Shown: positions 8,735 to 18,373, counted from the stretch's first letter. The stretch: DNA of 49,652 nt from Candidatus Aerophobota bacterium (GCA_030615365.1 JAUWZM010000011.1:1-49652), one strand, 5' to 3'. The notes: generated by a model not told the origin, from the letters alone. A program made the numbers and translations.

Positions 8735-10225
8735 ATGAAAAAATATATCTTAGCTATTGACCAGGGCACTACAGGCACAAGGGCAGTGCTCCTTAATCGA
8801 GAGGGAGAAATTGTAGCGAAATTTTACCAGGAGTTTACACAGTACTTCCCTCGATCAGGTTGGGTAGAGCACGACCCTGAGGAGATCTGGCAAACTTCTC
8901 ACCAGGTTATACAAAGAGTCTTATTGAAAGCTAAGATTAGCGGATCTGCTATAGCTGCTATAGGCATTACGAATCAGCGGGAAACAACGATACTCTGGGA
9001 TAAAGATAATGGGAAGCCTGTATATAGGGCTATTGTCTGGCAATGCAGGAGGACGACTCCTCTATGTGATAAATTAAAGAAAAATGGTCTTGCTCAGGTG
9101 ATCAAGAACAAGACAGGTCTCCTTATAGATCCTTATTTTTCGGCAACAAAGATAAGGTGGATCCTGGATAATATCCCAGAGGCTAAGGAAAAAGCAAAAA
9201 AAGGTAAGATTATCTTTGGCACCGTTGATAGCTGGTTATTATGGAAACTCACTAAAGGCAAGGCGCATCTCACAGATTATACCAATGCCTCCCGAACCAT
9301 GCTTTTTAATATTCACAGCTTTACCTGGGATAAAGAACTAATGGATATTTTTAATATTCCCCGAGAAATTCTTCCCCAGGCAAAACCTTCCAGGTATGTG
9401 TATGGATATACTGAGGGAGATAATGTTCTCCCAAATGGCATCCCTATTACGGGAATTTTGGGTGATCAACAGGCAGCTCTTTTTGGACAGACCTGCTTTT
9501 ATCCGGGAATGATTAAAAATACCTATGGCACAGGGTGTTTTCTTCTCCTCAACACGGGAAGGAAGATAATCAATTCCTCTAAGGGCCTGCTCACTAACAT
9601 TGTTTGTAATGAAAGGGGCGATCCCGTGTATGCACTGGAGGGAAGTATCTTTGTGGCTGGTGCTGCTGTTCAGTGGCTGCGAGATGGCCTGGGGTTAATT
9701 GAGACTCCGCAAGAAACAGAAGCTCAGGCCGGTAAAGTGGAGGATACAGGGGGAGTGTATGTAATTCCAGCCTTTGCAGGATTAGGCGCACCCTATTGGG
9801 ATGCATCAGCCCGAGGAGCTATTTTAGGGATAACCAGAGGCACAGGGAAAGAACACCTGATAAGAGCTACTCTGGAATCCATTGCCTATCAAACAAAAGA
9901 CATTTTAGAAGTCATGTTAAAAGAGACAGATATCTCTATTGAGAGAATAAGGGTAGATGGTGGCGCAGCAAAAAATAATTGGCTTATGCAGTTTCAGGCA
10001 GATATCTTAAATCTTCCTGTGGAAAGGCCCCTTCACCTGGAAACTACCTCCTTAGGAATAGGTTTCTTGGCTGGACTTGGGATAGACTACTGGAAAGAGG
10101 GAGAGATTCCGCATCTTTGGAAAAGAGAGGCTATTTTTTTTCCTCGGATGGGAAAAGAAAAGAGGGAAAAATTATATACAGGATGGAAAAAAGCTGTTGC
10201 TCGTATACTCAGCTCAAATTCTTAA
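8735..10225 (+). CDS. glpK: Glycerol kinase
   Basis: A 496-residue FGGY-family kinase phosphorylating glycerol to glycerol 3-phosphate in the cytoplasm. N-terminal phosphate loop: AIDQGTTGTR. Glycerol-contact residues of the family are present: R82/E83 in TNQRETT, W102, Y134 and D244 in GDQQAALFGQ. Length is normal. The gene follows the transporter and hydrolase, so the operon may handle a glycerol-containing or polyol glycoside; that is an inference. Its last 129 bases are duplicated at 16645-16794. Confidence 0.93.
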   Translation: MKKYILAIDQGTTGTRAVLLNREGEIVAKFYQEFTQYFPRSGWVEHDPEEIWQTSHQVIQRVLLKAKISGSAIAAIGITNQRETTILWDKDNGKPVYRAIVWQCRRTTPLCDKLKKNGLAQVIKNKTGLLIDPYFSATKIRWILDNIPEAKEKAKKGKIIFGTVDSWLLWKLTKGKAHLTDYTNASRTMLFNIHSFTWDKELMDIFNIPREILPQAKPSRYVYGYTEGDNVLPNGIPITGILGDQQAALFGQTCFYPGMIKNTYGTGCFLLLNTGRKIINSSKGLLTNIVCNERGDPVYALEGSIFVAGAAVQWLRDGLGLIETPQETEAQAGKVEDTGGVYVIPAFAGLGAPYWDASARGAILGITRGTGKEHLIRATLESIAYQTKDILEVMLKETDISIERIRVDGGAAKNNWLMQFQADILNLPVERPLHLETTSLGIGFLAGLGIDYWKEGEIPHLWKREAIFFPRMGKEKREKLYTGWKKAVARILSSNS

Positions 10226-10252
10226 TTTCAATAGGTGATACCTACCAGTTTC

Positions 10253-10405
10253 TTAATATTTTTCGAGGTAAGCAACATTATCCAGGGACGTTTCATCTAT
10301 AACTCCTTTATACGCTAAGGCATGGATATTTTGCCCAAGATTCCTGTGCTCGTCAAGCTCCCGTATCGAATCGTCTAAAATAGTAAATGATTTAACAACC
10401 TCCAC
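10253..10405 (-). CDS. Small hypothetical protein or gene remnant
   Basis: A 50-residue reading frame from a GTG start: VEVVKSFTILDDSIRELDEH, continuing to AYLEKY. Its amphipathic composition looks protein-like and resembles small toxin-antitoxin-neighbourhood proteins, but I recognise no family. A stop lies just upstream in frame. The surrounding 10226-10568 stretch has no other gene. It may be the 3' remnant of a longer gene. Confidence 0.25.
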   Translation of the reverse strand: MEVVKSFTILDDSIRELDEHRNLGQNIHALAYKGVIDETSLDNVAYLEKY

Positions 10406-10568
10406 TTCGATTATCGACTATTTTAACAAACCTTCTTATCCCTTGCAAATTAAGGGTCCCCCTGGTAACAATGTCCTAACACATTTAGCCTCCAACTTAA
10501 CAAACAGCCGATTTAGTGTATAATTTTAGTTAGATGGAATTGCTTGAAAGAACAATAAGGTGAAAATA

Positions 10569-10916
10569 ATGGAAGGTAATAAGGAACAAACTAGCATGGA
10601 AAAACTTGTAGGGCAAGCGGTAAAGTTAATTGATTTGGTGGATTACCAGGAGGGTTCTGTGGTGAGTCGGACGATAATTGACAAAAAGACAGGAATAGTA
10701 ACCTATTTCGCTTTCGATAAGGGGCAAGGATTGAGTGAACATACAGCCCCATTTGACGCTCTGGTGTACCTTATTGATGGTGAAGCTGAAATTGTTATCT
10801 CTAACAAACCCCTTCACTTGAAGGAAGGTGAAATGGTTATAATGCCAGCCAACGAACCGCATGCCCTGAAAGCAGCAAATAAATTCAAAATGATTTTAAT
10901 AATGATACGATCTTGA
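10569..10916 (+). CDS. Cupin-domain protein
   Basis: A 115-residue single-domain cupin. Motif 1 is around GLSEHTAPFDALVYLIDGEAEI and motif 2 is EGEMVIMPANEPHALKA. The metal-ligand pattern is partly kept (His in SEH and PHA). Substrate is unknown. The family includes small metal-binding sensors and isomerases. The ATG at 10569 follows AAGGTG at a proper distance; a GTG at 10560 is less likely. It stands alone between glpK and the dehydrogenase. Confidence 0.75.
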   Translation: MEGNKEQTSMEKLVGQAVKLIDLVDYQEGSVVSRTIIDKKTGIVTYFAFDKGQGLSEHTAPFDALVYLIDGEAEIVISNKPLHLKEGEMVIMPANEPHALKAANKFKMILIMIRS

Positions 10917-11050
10917 CGGAAGCTTAATAGAGTTTTCATATTATGTGAGAGTAATTCATTGAAGAGTATGCTGTGGCCTGACCCAAAAGCAAGTAGTCAA
11001 AAGTTGCACATCAACTGTATTATACTTATAAAACAGAGGAGTAAATATCT

Positions 11051-12013
11051 ATGAGTTCACAGAAACTTATCCTACTCGTTACCCCAGAACACCTGTCCAC
11101 ACCACATTTTATTCAGAAAGTCCGTTCCATCGCACCTCACGCTTGCATCGTGACAAGTAAGGATTTGAAAACTGATCCGTCACTGATTGAGCATGTAGAA
11201 ATTGTACTCGGTGGATTGGAGCGCAATTTGTTTCCACAGGCGCATCGCCTAAAATGGCTTCAGAATACTGGTGCTGGAATGGACTGGGCAGAGTATCCTG
11301 AGATTACCTCACACCCTGTCATTTTGACCAACGTACACATTCATGCAGTCCCGATCAGTGAACATCTCTTCGGTATGCTGCTTATGTTAACACGTGCGTT
11401 GCATACCGCTTATCATCAGCAGCAAGAGAAAGTCTGGAAGGAAAGTACACTCAGCCATATTGATGTTATATCGGACAAGACACTATGTGTCGTTGGCCTG
11501 GGTGTCATTGGACGACGCTGTGCGATGTTGGGAAAAGCCCATGGAATGCGTGTCATTGGTGTTCGTCGCCATCCGCATTCTACACCAGATGTGACACGTA
11601 TCTACGGGCCGGACAAGATTCGGGAAGCTTTATCCCAGGCTGATGTGGTGATGACCATATTGCCCAACACACTAAATACACGCAAACTCATCGGCCGTGC
11701 AGAGTTCGCGGCCATGCAGAAGAAGGTGTTTTTTCTCAACGGAGGGCGCGGAAAGACCGTGGATACTGATGCGCTGGTTGAGGCTCTGCGCAATGGTACC
11801 GTCAAAGGAGCGGGTCTAGATGTTGTGGACCCTGAACCATTGCCGCCTAGCCATCCACTCTGGGAAATGCCGAATGTCATCATCACACCGCACTACTCAG
11901 GGTTTTTTCCTCGCTACGGCGAAAGTGTTACCCGTATTTTCCTGGATAACCTGCATCGATACATCACCGGTGAGCCACTACGATTTGTAGTGAACAAGAA
12001 TGAGGGATATTAA
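11051..12013 (+). CDS. D-isomer-specific 2-hydroxyacid dehydrogenase
   Basis: A 320-residue NAD(P)-dependent oxidoreductase interconverting a 2-keto acid and a D-2-hydroxy acid. The dinucleotide motif is GLGVIG (149-154). Catalytic residues are R233 in NGGRGK, E262 in DPEPLP and H281 in TPHYSG, all present. The substrate cannot be told; the shape fits glyoxylate/hydroxypyruvate or phosphoglycerate-type members. The DNA is visibly richer in G+C, with codons such as CGC, CGT and CCG rare in its neighbours, suggesting recent acquisition. GAGGAG precedes the ATG. Confidence 0.88.
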   Translation: MSSQKLILLVTPEHLSTPHFIQKVRSIAPHACIVTSKDLKTDPSLIEHVEIVLGGLERNLFPQAHRLKWLQNTGAGMDWAEYPEITSHPVILTNVHIHAVPISEHLFGMLLMLTRALHTAYHQQQEKVWKESTLSHIDVISDKTLCVVGLGVIGRRCAMLGKAHGMRVIGVRRHPHSTPDVTRIYGPDKIREALSQADVVMTILPNTLNTRKLIGRAEFAAMQKKVFFLNGGRGKTVDTDALVEALRNGTVKGAGLDVVDPEPLPPSHPLWEMPNVIITPHYSGFFPRYGESVTRIFLDNLHRYITGEPLRFVVNKNEGY

Positions 12014-12133
12014 GTTATCTAAAAGAAGTTCTTATAGAAGGTGACTTCTCGAGCTTTTCGTGCCATATCTCTCTCCTTTCAAAGAATTTGTATTCCCTGA
12101 AAGGGGTATAGCACAATATCCTAAAAATCAATA

Positions 12134-12958
12134 TTATTTACCATGTTTCTGTAACAGACTACTAGAGAATTTTCCAATACTTCTATAAACGCCAAAAATG
12201 AGTATCAAATAGATTGACCAACTAAGTACTTCTATAAATGATGGATCACCATTATAACCGAAAAGGGCCTTCAAAATACTTCCAAAAGTACCTCTTTCAT
12301 CGATAAGCCAGTTTACATTCCAGAGATTCTCTACAAAGACAGGCAAAAGACCAGCTTCTTGAAATTCATGAACCCCATGAGCGACAAGTCCAGCGGCAAA
12401 GAGAATAAGAATCATACTGGTGACTTCAAAAAACCATTTAACTCTTAATTTGGTGGTTCCCCAGAAGAATATCCAGCCAATAATAAGAGCTACTCCAATC
12501 CCTAACAAGGGAGCAAAAATGCTGGTTTCCTCTACCTGGCTGGCTGCTCCCAAAAATATTACCATCTCTACTCCTTCTCTTAAGACAGCAAGAAAGACCA
12601 GAGCCAGTATCCCAGTAGCATGCTGCTCACTTATTTCATGAGAGACTCTCTCTTCCAACTCCTTAGCAACATACCTACCCTGTTTTGCCATCCAAAGAAT
12701 CATCGTGGTTAAAAGACCAGCGGCAATAAACATTAGGAATCCCTCAAATATTTCCTCAGTTCTTCCACTTAATCCCCCAAGGAGTGCAGTAAATATTATC
12801 GCTCCTACTATAGATACAAGAATTCCAAAAAGGATCCCCCACCAAACGAATCTTTTGTAGCCAGGCTGGTTTGTTTTGACCAGGTAGGCCAAAACAATCC
12901 CCACAACCAAAACAGCCTCGAGAGTCTCCCTGAATGTAATAAGAAAACCGGTTATCAT
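12134..12958 (-). CDS. FTR1/EfeU-family iron permease
   Basis: A 274-residue membrane protein with about seven transmembrane segments. It has the two REXXE motifs defining FTR1 permeases: RETLE at residues 10-14 and REGVE at 127-131. Family members import ferric or ferrous iron with an oxidase or periplasmic partner; none is encoded beside it. It lies 111 bp downstream of copA on the same strand and could be co-transcribed with csoR-copA, linking copper and iron handling. The ribosome binding site is weak. Confidence 0.88.
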   Translation of the reverse strand: MITGFLITFRETLEAVLVVGIVLAYLVKTNQPGYKRFVWWGILFGILVSIVGAIIFTALLGGLSGRTEEIFEGFLMFIAAGLLTTMILWMAKQGRYVAKELEERVSHEISEQHATGILALVFLAVLREGVEMVIFLGAASQVEETSIFAPLLGIGVALIIGWIFFWGTTKLRVKWFFEVTSMILILFAAGLVAHGVHEFQEAGLLPVFVENLWNVNWLIDERGTFGSILKALFGYNGDPSFIEVLSWSIYLILIFGVYRSIGKFSSSLLQKHGK

Positions 12959-13069
12959 ATTTCTTTATCCCTTCAAGCAATCATCCCTTCGAAACAGTCT
13001 CAATGTTGCCCCCGCCGTTTTTCGGTTAATGACTTGGTATGATGAGATTTGAGTTTCGGCAATGTCGCT

Positions 13070-15376
13070 TTAAGTTTCAAAATCTTTTTTCATTTTCCCG
13101 AATTCTCCCGCTGTGGTTTTGCCTTTAATATGATGTTTTTCATAAGAGGGGCGGATGTCTACTTTCCTTAACCTGTTGGCGTTCGTAACTACCGACACGG
13201 AACTGAAAGCCATAGCAGCCTCAGCTATCACTGGATGCAAAAATCCTAGAACAGCTATAGGAATAACAGCTATATTATAACCATACGCCCAGAGAAGATT
13301 CTGTTTAATCTTCTTAAACGTTGCTCGGGAAAGTTTTATGGCACTCACTACACTGGAAAGTTTTCCTGATACTAAGGTTATATCAGCAGCTTCAATAGCG
13401 ATATCGGTACCTGTACCAATAGCAATGCCAACATCTGCCTGGGTGAGAGCAGGAGCATCATTAATACCGTCCCCGACCATGGCTACCTTTCCGACCTCTT
13501 GCTGGAGTTTTTTTACCTCATCCACCTTGCCCTCAGGAAGAACTTCTGCTAAAATGCGAGATATTCCAACCTTTTCTGCAATAGCCTGAGCAGTACGATC
13601 ATTATCTCCAGTGATCATCGCCGTCTCTATACCCATTTTCTCGAGCTCAGCTATAGCCTGAGTGGAATCATCCTTCAAAGTATCAGCAACAGCTATTACC
13701 CCGGCGATTTTCCTATCATTTACAACCAGCATAGCTGTTTTTGCCTCTTTCTCCAGCTTTTCAAGATGCTTTTCAGCACTCTCCAGGTTGCTGTTTCCCT
13801 CAAGAAGCTTTCTATTTCCAACAAGGGTAGTCTTTTTCTGCACAATTCCTCTCACACCCTTTCCAGTAATCGCCTCAAATTTCTCAACGGGAGCAAGCTC
13901 TATTCCTTCCTCTTTTGCCTTGTTCACAATAGCCTGTCCCAAAGGGTGCTCGGACCCTAACTCCACCGATGCAGCCAGACGGAGAATTTGCTCCCTCTTG
14001 AATCCATTCAAGGGGAGGATATCAGTTACCTCGGGTTTTCCCTTGGTGATGGTACCGGTCTTATCGAACACAACGATGTGTATCTCCTCCAGAGTTTGTA
14101 TCGCCGCTCCATCTCTAATGAGGATCCCATTTTCAGCTCCCATTCCGCTCCCGACCATTAGGGCAGTGGGAGTGGCAAGCCCTAAAGCACAGGGACAGGC
14201 AATGACGAGAACAGCGACGGCAGCAAAAATAGCCAGGGTAAGAGTATCCAAACCGGGATTTACCCAGGGAACAAAAGAGCTCACCCACATCCCTGCGGTA
14301 CCCAAACTCTGGGGAAAGATGAGCCAGGTGATGAACGTAGCAAGAGCTATAATGAGCACAGCAGGAACAAAATAACCGGTCACCTTATCAGCAAACTCCT
14401 GTATTGGCACTTTAGAGCCCTGACATTCCTCCACCATTTTTATCACCTGAGCTAAGAAGGTATCCTTTCCTATCCTGGTAGTTTGAATCTTCAAAAGACC
14501 ATGTTGGTTTATAGTGGCGCCAATTACCTCATCTCCTTTTTTCCTGGTAACAGGCATGGACTCACCCGTTGCCATGGACTCATCAACGGCACTTTCCCCT
14601 TCCACGATGACCCCGTCGGTGGGAATCTTTTCTCCGGGACGCACTATCATAACATCCTCCATCTGAACCTTCTCGATGGGAACCTCTTTTTCCTTGCCAT
14701 CCACGATAATCCGGGCCATTTTTGCACCAAGCTCTAAGAGTCCTTTAATTGCCTGAGAGGCTCTTCCTCTGGCCTTGGTTTCGACAAATCGTCCCGTAAG
14801 ATGAAAGGCCATAATCATAGCGGCAACTCCAGCGTAGTTGGCAACAGGGAAAAAGAAGGTGGCAAAACCGGTAAGATAAGAGGCCACGGTTCCCATCATG
14901 ATCAAGACATCCATATTAGCGCTTCGGTGAAGAATAGCTTTGCCTGCTGAGGAAAGGGTATTTCTCCCCAGCCAGAACATAACCGGTGTGGCAAGAATAA
15001 CGAGACCCATGTCATAAATAAATCTGGAGGGCCAGGCAACCTGGGTGATCATCTCCGGGATCATCCAGGCAACAATTGGCAGAGCAAAAAGCCAGCTGAA
15101 AAGCATACCTCTTTTGGCTTTCCGTATTTTTACCTCTTCCTCATCCACTTGTTGTGCTTCTTCACCTACAACCTGATACCCGGTGTTTGCCACCACTTCT
15201 TTGAGCTCGTCAAGGCTCACTCTCTCGGGGTCAAAGAATACGGTAGCTTTCTCGCTAGCAAAGTTAACATAAGCCTCCAGCACTCCCTCTTTTTTCCTGA
15301 AAGCCTTTTCAATGGTCTGAGCACAGGAAGCACAACTCATACCCTTGATAACTAGAGCAATTTTTTCTCTAGACAT
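13070..15376 (-). CDS. copA: Copper-translocating P-type ATPase CopA
   Basis: A 768-residue P1B-type ATPase. There is one N-terminal heavy-metal domain with GMSCASC (Cys15, Cys18). Other motifs are TGES (270-273), the metal-channel CPC (394-396), phosphorylation site DKTGT (Asp438), SEHPLG, and [15 protein letters not shown] with a CxxC domain marks Cu(I) export. The ATG at 15376 is chosen because AGGGAGG precedes it; a TTG one codon earlier is less likely. It starts 17 bp after csoR, so copper-responsive repression is expected. Confidence 0.94.
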   Translation of the reverse strand: MSREKIALVIKGMSCASCAQTIEKAFRKKEGVLEAYVNFASEKATVFFDPERVSLDELKEVVANTGYQVVGEEAQQVDEEEVKIRKAKRGMLFSWLFALPIVAWMIPEMITQVAWPSRFIYDMGLVILATPVMFWLGRNTLSSAGKAILHRSANMDVLIMMGTVASYLTGFATFFFPVANYAGVAAMIMAFHLTGRFVETKARGRASQAIKGLLELGAKMARIIVDGKEKEVPIEKVQMEDVMIVRPGEKIPTDGVIVEGESAVDESMATGESMPVTRKKGDEVIGATINQHGLLKIQTTRIGKDTFLAQVIKMVEECQGSKVPIQEFADKVTGYFVPAVLIIALATFITWLIFPQSLGTAGMWVSSFVPWVNPGLDTLTLAIFAAVAVLVIACPCALGLATPTALMVGSGMGAENGILIRDGAAIQTLEEIHIVVFDKTGTITKGKPEVTDILPLNGFKREQILRLAASVELGSEHPLGQAIVNKAKEEGIELAPVEKFEAITGKGVRGIVQKKTTLVGNRKLLEGNSNLESAEKHLEKLEKEAKTAMLVVNDRKIAGVIAVADTLKDDSTQAIAELEKMGIETAMITGDNDRTAQAIAEKVGISRILAEVLPEGKVDEVKKLQQEVGKVAMVGDGINDAPALTQADVGIAIGTGTDIAIEAADITLVSGKLSSVVSAIKLSRATFKKIKQNLLWAYGYNIAVIPIAVLGFLHPVIAEAAMAFSSVSVVTNANRLRKVDIRPSYEKHHIKGKTTAGEFGKMKKDFET

Positions 15377-15393
15377 CAAAACCTCCCTGGGGA

Positions 15394-15663
15394 TTATCGT
15401 ATAAACCGATTAATGGTGCCCATAAGTTCCTTAATTATGGGCTCACCTCCGTTTGATCGAATAGCGTTAGATACACAGCTATCAATGTGGCGATGCATGA
15501 GCTTAAGACCAACCTGATCGAGGGCTCTTTTTGCAGCCGTAACCTGGTTAATAATATCCACGCAATACTTTTTCGCCTCCACCATCTTCTGGATCCCTCT
15601 GATTTGCCCCTCAATTCTTTTGAGACGGATCATAATGTTTTCTGTCATACCCTCATCTTTCAT
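15394..15663 (-). CDS. csoR: CsoR-family copper-sensing repressor
   Basis: An 89-residue all-helical DUF156/CsoR repressor. The Cu(I) ligand set Cys-His-Cys is visible as YCVDI (C37), then HIDSC (H62 and C66), numbering from an alternative GTG three codons upstream. The ATG at 15663 is preferred because AGGAGG precedes it. CsoR releases DNA on binding Cu(I), derepressing copA. It heads the csoR-copA run. No good operator is seen directly upstream, but a strong one lies at 16308. Confidence 0.92.
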   Translation of the reverse strand: MKDEGMTENIMIRLKRIEGQIRGIQKMVEAKKYCVDIINQVTAAKRALDQVGLKLMHRHIDSCVSNAIRSNGGEPIIKELMGTINRFIR

Positions 15664-15804
15664 ATCTACCACCTCCTAAATACTTTCCTATACGAATATA
15701 TATATGAAAAAGCCTGCAAAAAAATTGAACCCATTAAGATTTAACCTCTCATATAATATCTCCACGCTGTATATGTATGTAGTGCAACCATATTCCATGG
15801 CATC

Positions 15805-16005
15805 TCAAGCAGCTATCTGCGGTTTCATACTTTCTCTTGCCTGTTTTACAATTTCTTTTGCCAGCTCTTTTGCCAAGAAGCGTTGATACAGTTCCCATAG
15901 GATGCAGGCTTTCGTAACCTTGATTTTCTCTTTTGTGTAATAGCCTGCATCCCCCCTCTGGTTCATTTTCTTCCGTAGCGTTTTTGGTATTTTAGCTAAG
16001 TTCAC
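15805..16005 (-). CDS. Small basic hypothetical protein coupled to the gene upstream
   Basis: A 66-residue, lysine/arginine-rich protein from GTG, overlapping the preceding gene's stop as GTGA, with TAGGAG upstream. It ends in a helix, FLAKELAKEIVKQARESM. I do not recognise a family. The coupling and ribosome binding site suggest it is translated. It may instead be a remnant created by the truncation of the neighbouring gene. Confidence 0.4.
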   Translation of the reverse strand: MNLAKIPKTLRKKMNQRGDAGYYTKEKIKVTKACILWELYQRFLAKELAKEIVKQARESMKPQIAA

Positions 16006-16280
16006 CTGAGTTTATCTCCTAAGCCCAGAAGAGTTGCCCCGAGGTGCCCTTTGAAGTGGACAAAGGGGATCTTTGTGCCAAGAAAAGAGGAGAGAAGGTA
16101 AATGGTTAAAGGGAAACCGTACATTTCTGCATACAAAGCCACAACAGAGGCTTCAAATAAACCCAAAGCCTGCCACTCCCGTTTTTCCCGGGGCAAAAAG
16201 AAACTCAAGATAAATAGGGTAAAGAAAATGATACTTATAATCGTTAGTGACCATATACCGTATTCATATGCATCACTCAT
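16002..16280 (-). pseudogene. Truncated methyltransferase-like membrane protein (isoprenylcysteine/phospholipid methyltransferase type)
   Basis: A 92-residue protein reading SDAYEYGIWSLTIISIIFF and EMYGFPLTIYLLSSFLGTK. This resembles the N-terminal two-helix part of methyltransferase-family membrane proteins often found with copper genes. Full members are roughly twice as long and end in the catalytic helices; here the frame stops after GATLLGLGDKLR. A good GAGGAG site and a copper-type palindrome lie upstream, so expression is likely even if the enzyme is broken. Family assignment is from memory of the sequence pattern. Confidence 0.55.
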
Positions 16281-16307
16281 GAAACTCTCCTCAAGAATAT
16301 ACTATAT

Positions 16308-16332
16308 ACTTATACCCTTACAGGGTATAAGT
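16308..16332. promoter_or_regulatory. Perfect palindromic operator, CsoR-like
   Basis: ACTTATACCCT (16308-16318), TAC, AGGGTATAAGT (16322-16332): two perfect 11-base arms around a 3-base spacer, 28 bases before the ATG at 16280. Described CsoR operators are palindromes with TACCC/GGGTA arms, and csoR is 640 bp away, so this is the natural candidate site. Confidence 0.65.
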
Positions 16333-16644
16333 ATAGTCAATTTTTATGAAGTGTCAAGGGGAAACGAATTTTATTGCTTGAAATATAGCTGAAAGATACG
16401 CCCAAGGCAGGAAAGTTAAAACACAGGGGAAAAGTGAGGAAAAGGCTCAACAAGCTAAATCCTTTATTTATCAGGTTTTTATTTTTGCTCTTTAACAAAA
16501 ACCCCAAAATAGTGACTAAATGAATTAGCAAACCATCATGAATAAAGGATTCTTTCTCAAAAATGTGGAAGTTGGGTTAAGAATGAGAAGGTAGTGTGTC
16601 CAGAAGGAAAGGTTGCTGAGAAATGCTACAAGAGTAAAGATGCC

Positions 16645-16794
16645 GAGGGAGAGATTCCACATCTTTAGAAAAGAGAGGCTATTTTTTTTCCTCGGATAAG
16701 GAAAGAAAAGAGAGAAAAATTATATACAGGATGGAAAAAAGCTGTTGCTCGTATACTCAGTTCAAATTCTTAATTTCAATAGGTGATGTCTACC
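16645..16794 (+). repeat. Duplicate of the glpK 3' end
   Basis: These 150 bases match 10097-10246, the last 129 coding bases of glycerol kinase plus 21 beyond the stop. Both copies are the same length with few substitutions, including one that makes an early stop. The copy is a gene fragment with no start. The rest of 16333-16990 has no gene that I can support. Confidence 0.85.
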
Positions 16795-16823
16795 TTATTA
16801 GAGCTCATTAAAGTTCTCCACCT

Positions 16824-16893
16824 GGGTAGGGGAGGCTTTAGCCTCCCGATTTAACTCTTGCTTCACAGAGGGCGATTAGACTCGCCCCTACCC
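16824..16893. repeat. Cruciform-forming inverted repeat
   Basis: GGGTAGGGG (16824-16832) pairs with CCCCTACCC (16885-16893). Inside it are two smaller hairpins, GGAGGCTTTAGCCTCC and a GGGCGA/TCGCCC stem. The structure is non-coding and looks like a dispersed intergenic palindrome, lying between convergently facing DNA and the TPR gene. Confidence 0.65.
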
Positions 16894-16991
16894 ACCCCCA
16901 AGTGGGTTGTTTGGAATTTTAGTGGGCTGAATCGGGTTAAAAGGATCAAGAAGAGGAGTTCTTAAACTACCTCTTATTACCAAATCCGAGT

Positions 16992-17954
16992 TCATTCATC
17001 TTCAGGAGGGAGGGAGTTTTTCTGGGAAGAGGGAGATCGAGCTGCTCCTTGTAGCATAAGCATCCCCAATTTATAGCGGGAAATAACCACAAGCTTGGAA
17101 TCAGCATCTTTTATTTGAGATACTATCTGAAATTCAGCAACAGCAAGAGGGATTTTATTTTGAACCTCATACACATTGCCCAGGAGAAAATGGGCATATG
17201 CACTTTCAGGGTCAATTTTTAGAGCCTGCTCAGCATCTTTTTCTGCCTCATCGAGCTTGCCTCCCTGCAGATAGATCATCCCCCTTTGAAGATAAAACTC
17301 AACTGGATTAGGATAGAGTTTTTTTGCCCTCTCAAAATAGGATTGCGCACTTGAGGGCATTTTTTTTCTCTCATAGATAATTCCCAGGAAGAGGTGATTA
17401 ATAGCTTCCCCAGGGGCAAGCTGGATAGCTTTTTTATACTCTTGTAGGGCACCATCCAGATTACCTTCTTGCAAGAGTCTCTCCCCCTTTTCCTGGTGGA
17501 TAGCCCAAGGACTGGGTTCGGGAATAACAAATTGGAGTATCAGGTAAATACAGATGAGAATACCTCCGATTATCCCTGATCGAATTAACCACCTTTTTTC
17601 CCCTACCCTTCTTTTACCTTTTAAAAACTCATCCAGATACCACCACCAATGAGAAGAAGGGATTTTCTGTTCTTTTCGGTAAGAAGTTATATCTACCAGC
17701 TTCTTAATATTTTTTAAAACAAAGCGAGCTTTATCCTTAATGATATGATCCAGAAATTCCAATTTTGATCGTTCTACTGAAAGATCAATCCCTCTTTCAT
17801 CCAGTGCTCTTAAGAGCTTTTCAATTTCATCTCTAAGATTAAATATCTGGGGGAGTTGTCCCCTGACATCCTCTATATTCAGTAAAAAACTTTTATATCT
17901 TTCTATGATTTTGTTTAAATAGCCTAAGGTTTTATCTTTTTCTTCCATAACCAT
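16992..17954 (-). CDS. Membrane-anchored TPR protein
   Basis: A 320-residue protein. Residues 1-120 are a helical cytoplasmic part rich in charged residues. One transmembrane segment lies near 124-145 (IRSGIIGGILICIYLILQFV). Three to four tetratricopeptide repeats cover about 150-290 (LLQEGNLDGALQEYKKAIQL and following units). TPRs bind partner proteins; no enzymatic domain is seen. It starts two bases after the flavodoxin-like gene's stop and is co-transcribed with it. Confidence 0.75.
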   Translation of the reverse strand: MVMEEKDKTLGYLNKIIERYKSFLLNIEDVRGQLPQIFNLRDEIEKLLRALDERGIDLSVERSKLEFLDHIIKDKARFVLKNIKKLVDITSYRKEQKIPSSHWWWYLDEFLKGKRRVGEKRWLIRSGIIGGILICIYLILQFVIPEPSPWAIHQEKGERLLQEGNLDGALQEYKKAIQLAPGEAINHLFLGIIYERKKMPSSAQSYFERAKKLYPNPVEFYLQRGMIYLQGGKLDEAEKDAEQALKIDPESAYAHFLLGNVYEVQNKIPLAVAEFQIVSQIKDADSKLVVISRYKLGMLMLQGAARSPSSQKNSLPPEDE

Positions 17955-17956
17955 TT

Positions 17957-18373
17957 TTAGTTAACTCTTTTGCCCAGGCGAGTTCCGAATTCTTGTGCCT
18001 CTGATTTTTTCTTAATCTGTCTAAAATCAATCACGATTGAACCCTTATTCTCCAGCTCTTGCATCAATCTTTTCGTAGCCTTTACTGTTCCCAGCAATTT
18101 AGGAAAGACAAACACCGCGCTTTTCTTTCCCTGAAATCCAGTACATTGCTTAAGATACGATGATAGTTCTTGGGAGAATTTTCCTCCCCAGAAACCTAAC
18201 ACCGGGCTTCCCACAAATATTAAATCATAGGCAAAAAGGCTTACCGGGCTTTCCCCTCTTGCTACTTTTACCATTTTTCCCTGATTTCCCAACCGTTGCA
18301 GATTGGAGAAAATTGTTTCGGCAAGCATATCAAACTTTCTTGAGTTACTGGAGTATATTAGAATTACCCTCAT
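17957..18373 (-). CDS. Flavodoxin-like protein
   Basis: A 138-residue protein with a flavodoxin fold pattern: beta strand RVILIYSSNSRKFDMLAETI, where the FMN phosphate loop would lie, then DLIFVGSPVLGFWGGKFSQEL and KKSAVFVFPKLLG. The usual T-x-T-x-x-T loop is replaced by SSNSRK, so FMN binding is uncertain. It would act as an electron carrier or quinone-oxidoreductase-like protein. It lies between the ABC-2 permease and the TPR gene. Confidence 0.7.
   Translation of the reverse strand: MRVILIYSSNSRKFDMLAETIFSNLQRLGNQGKMVKVARGESPVSLFAYDLIFVGSPVLGFWGGKFSQELSSYLKQCTGFQGKKSAVFVFPKLLGTVKATKRLMQELENKGSIVIDFRQIKKKSEAQEFGTRLGKRVN

Noticed and set aside
12089..12110. TATTCCCT/AGGGGTATA partial palindrome near the FTR1 end as a second CsoR site
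   Set aside because: The arms have mismatches and it lies between converging gene ends, not in a promoter.
16337..16531. 64-codon minus-strand frame upstream of the copper operator
   Set aside because: Low-complexity Leu/Phe-rich translation of AT-rich DNA, no ribosome binding site.
16555..16650. Short frame SQKCGSWVKNEKVVCPEG resembling a TnpB zinc ribbon
   Set aside because: Only a few residues resemble the TnpB finger and the cysteine spacing is wrong; too little to call a transposase remnant.
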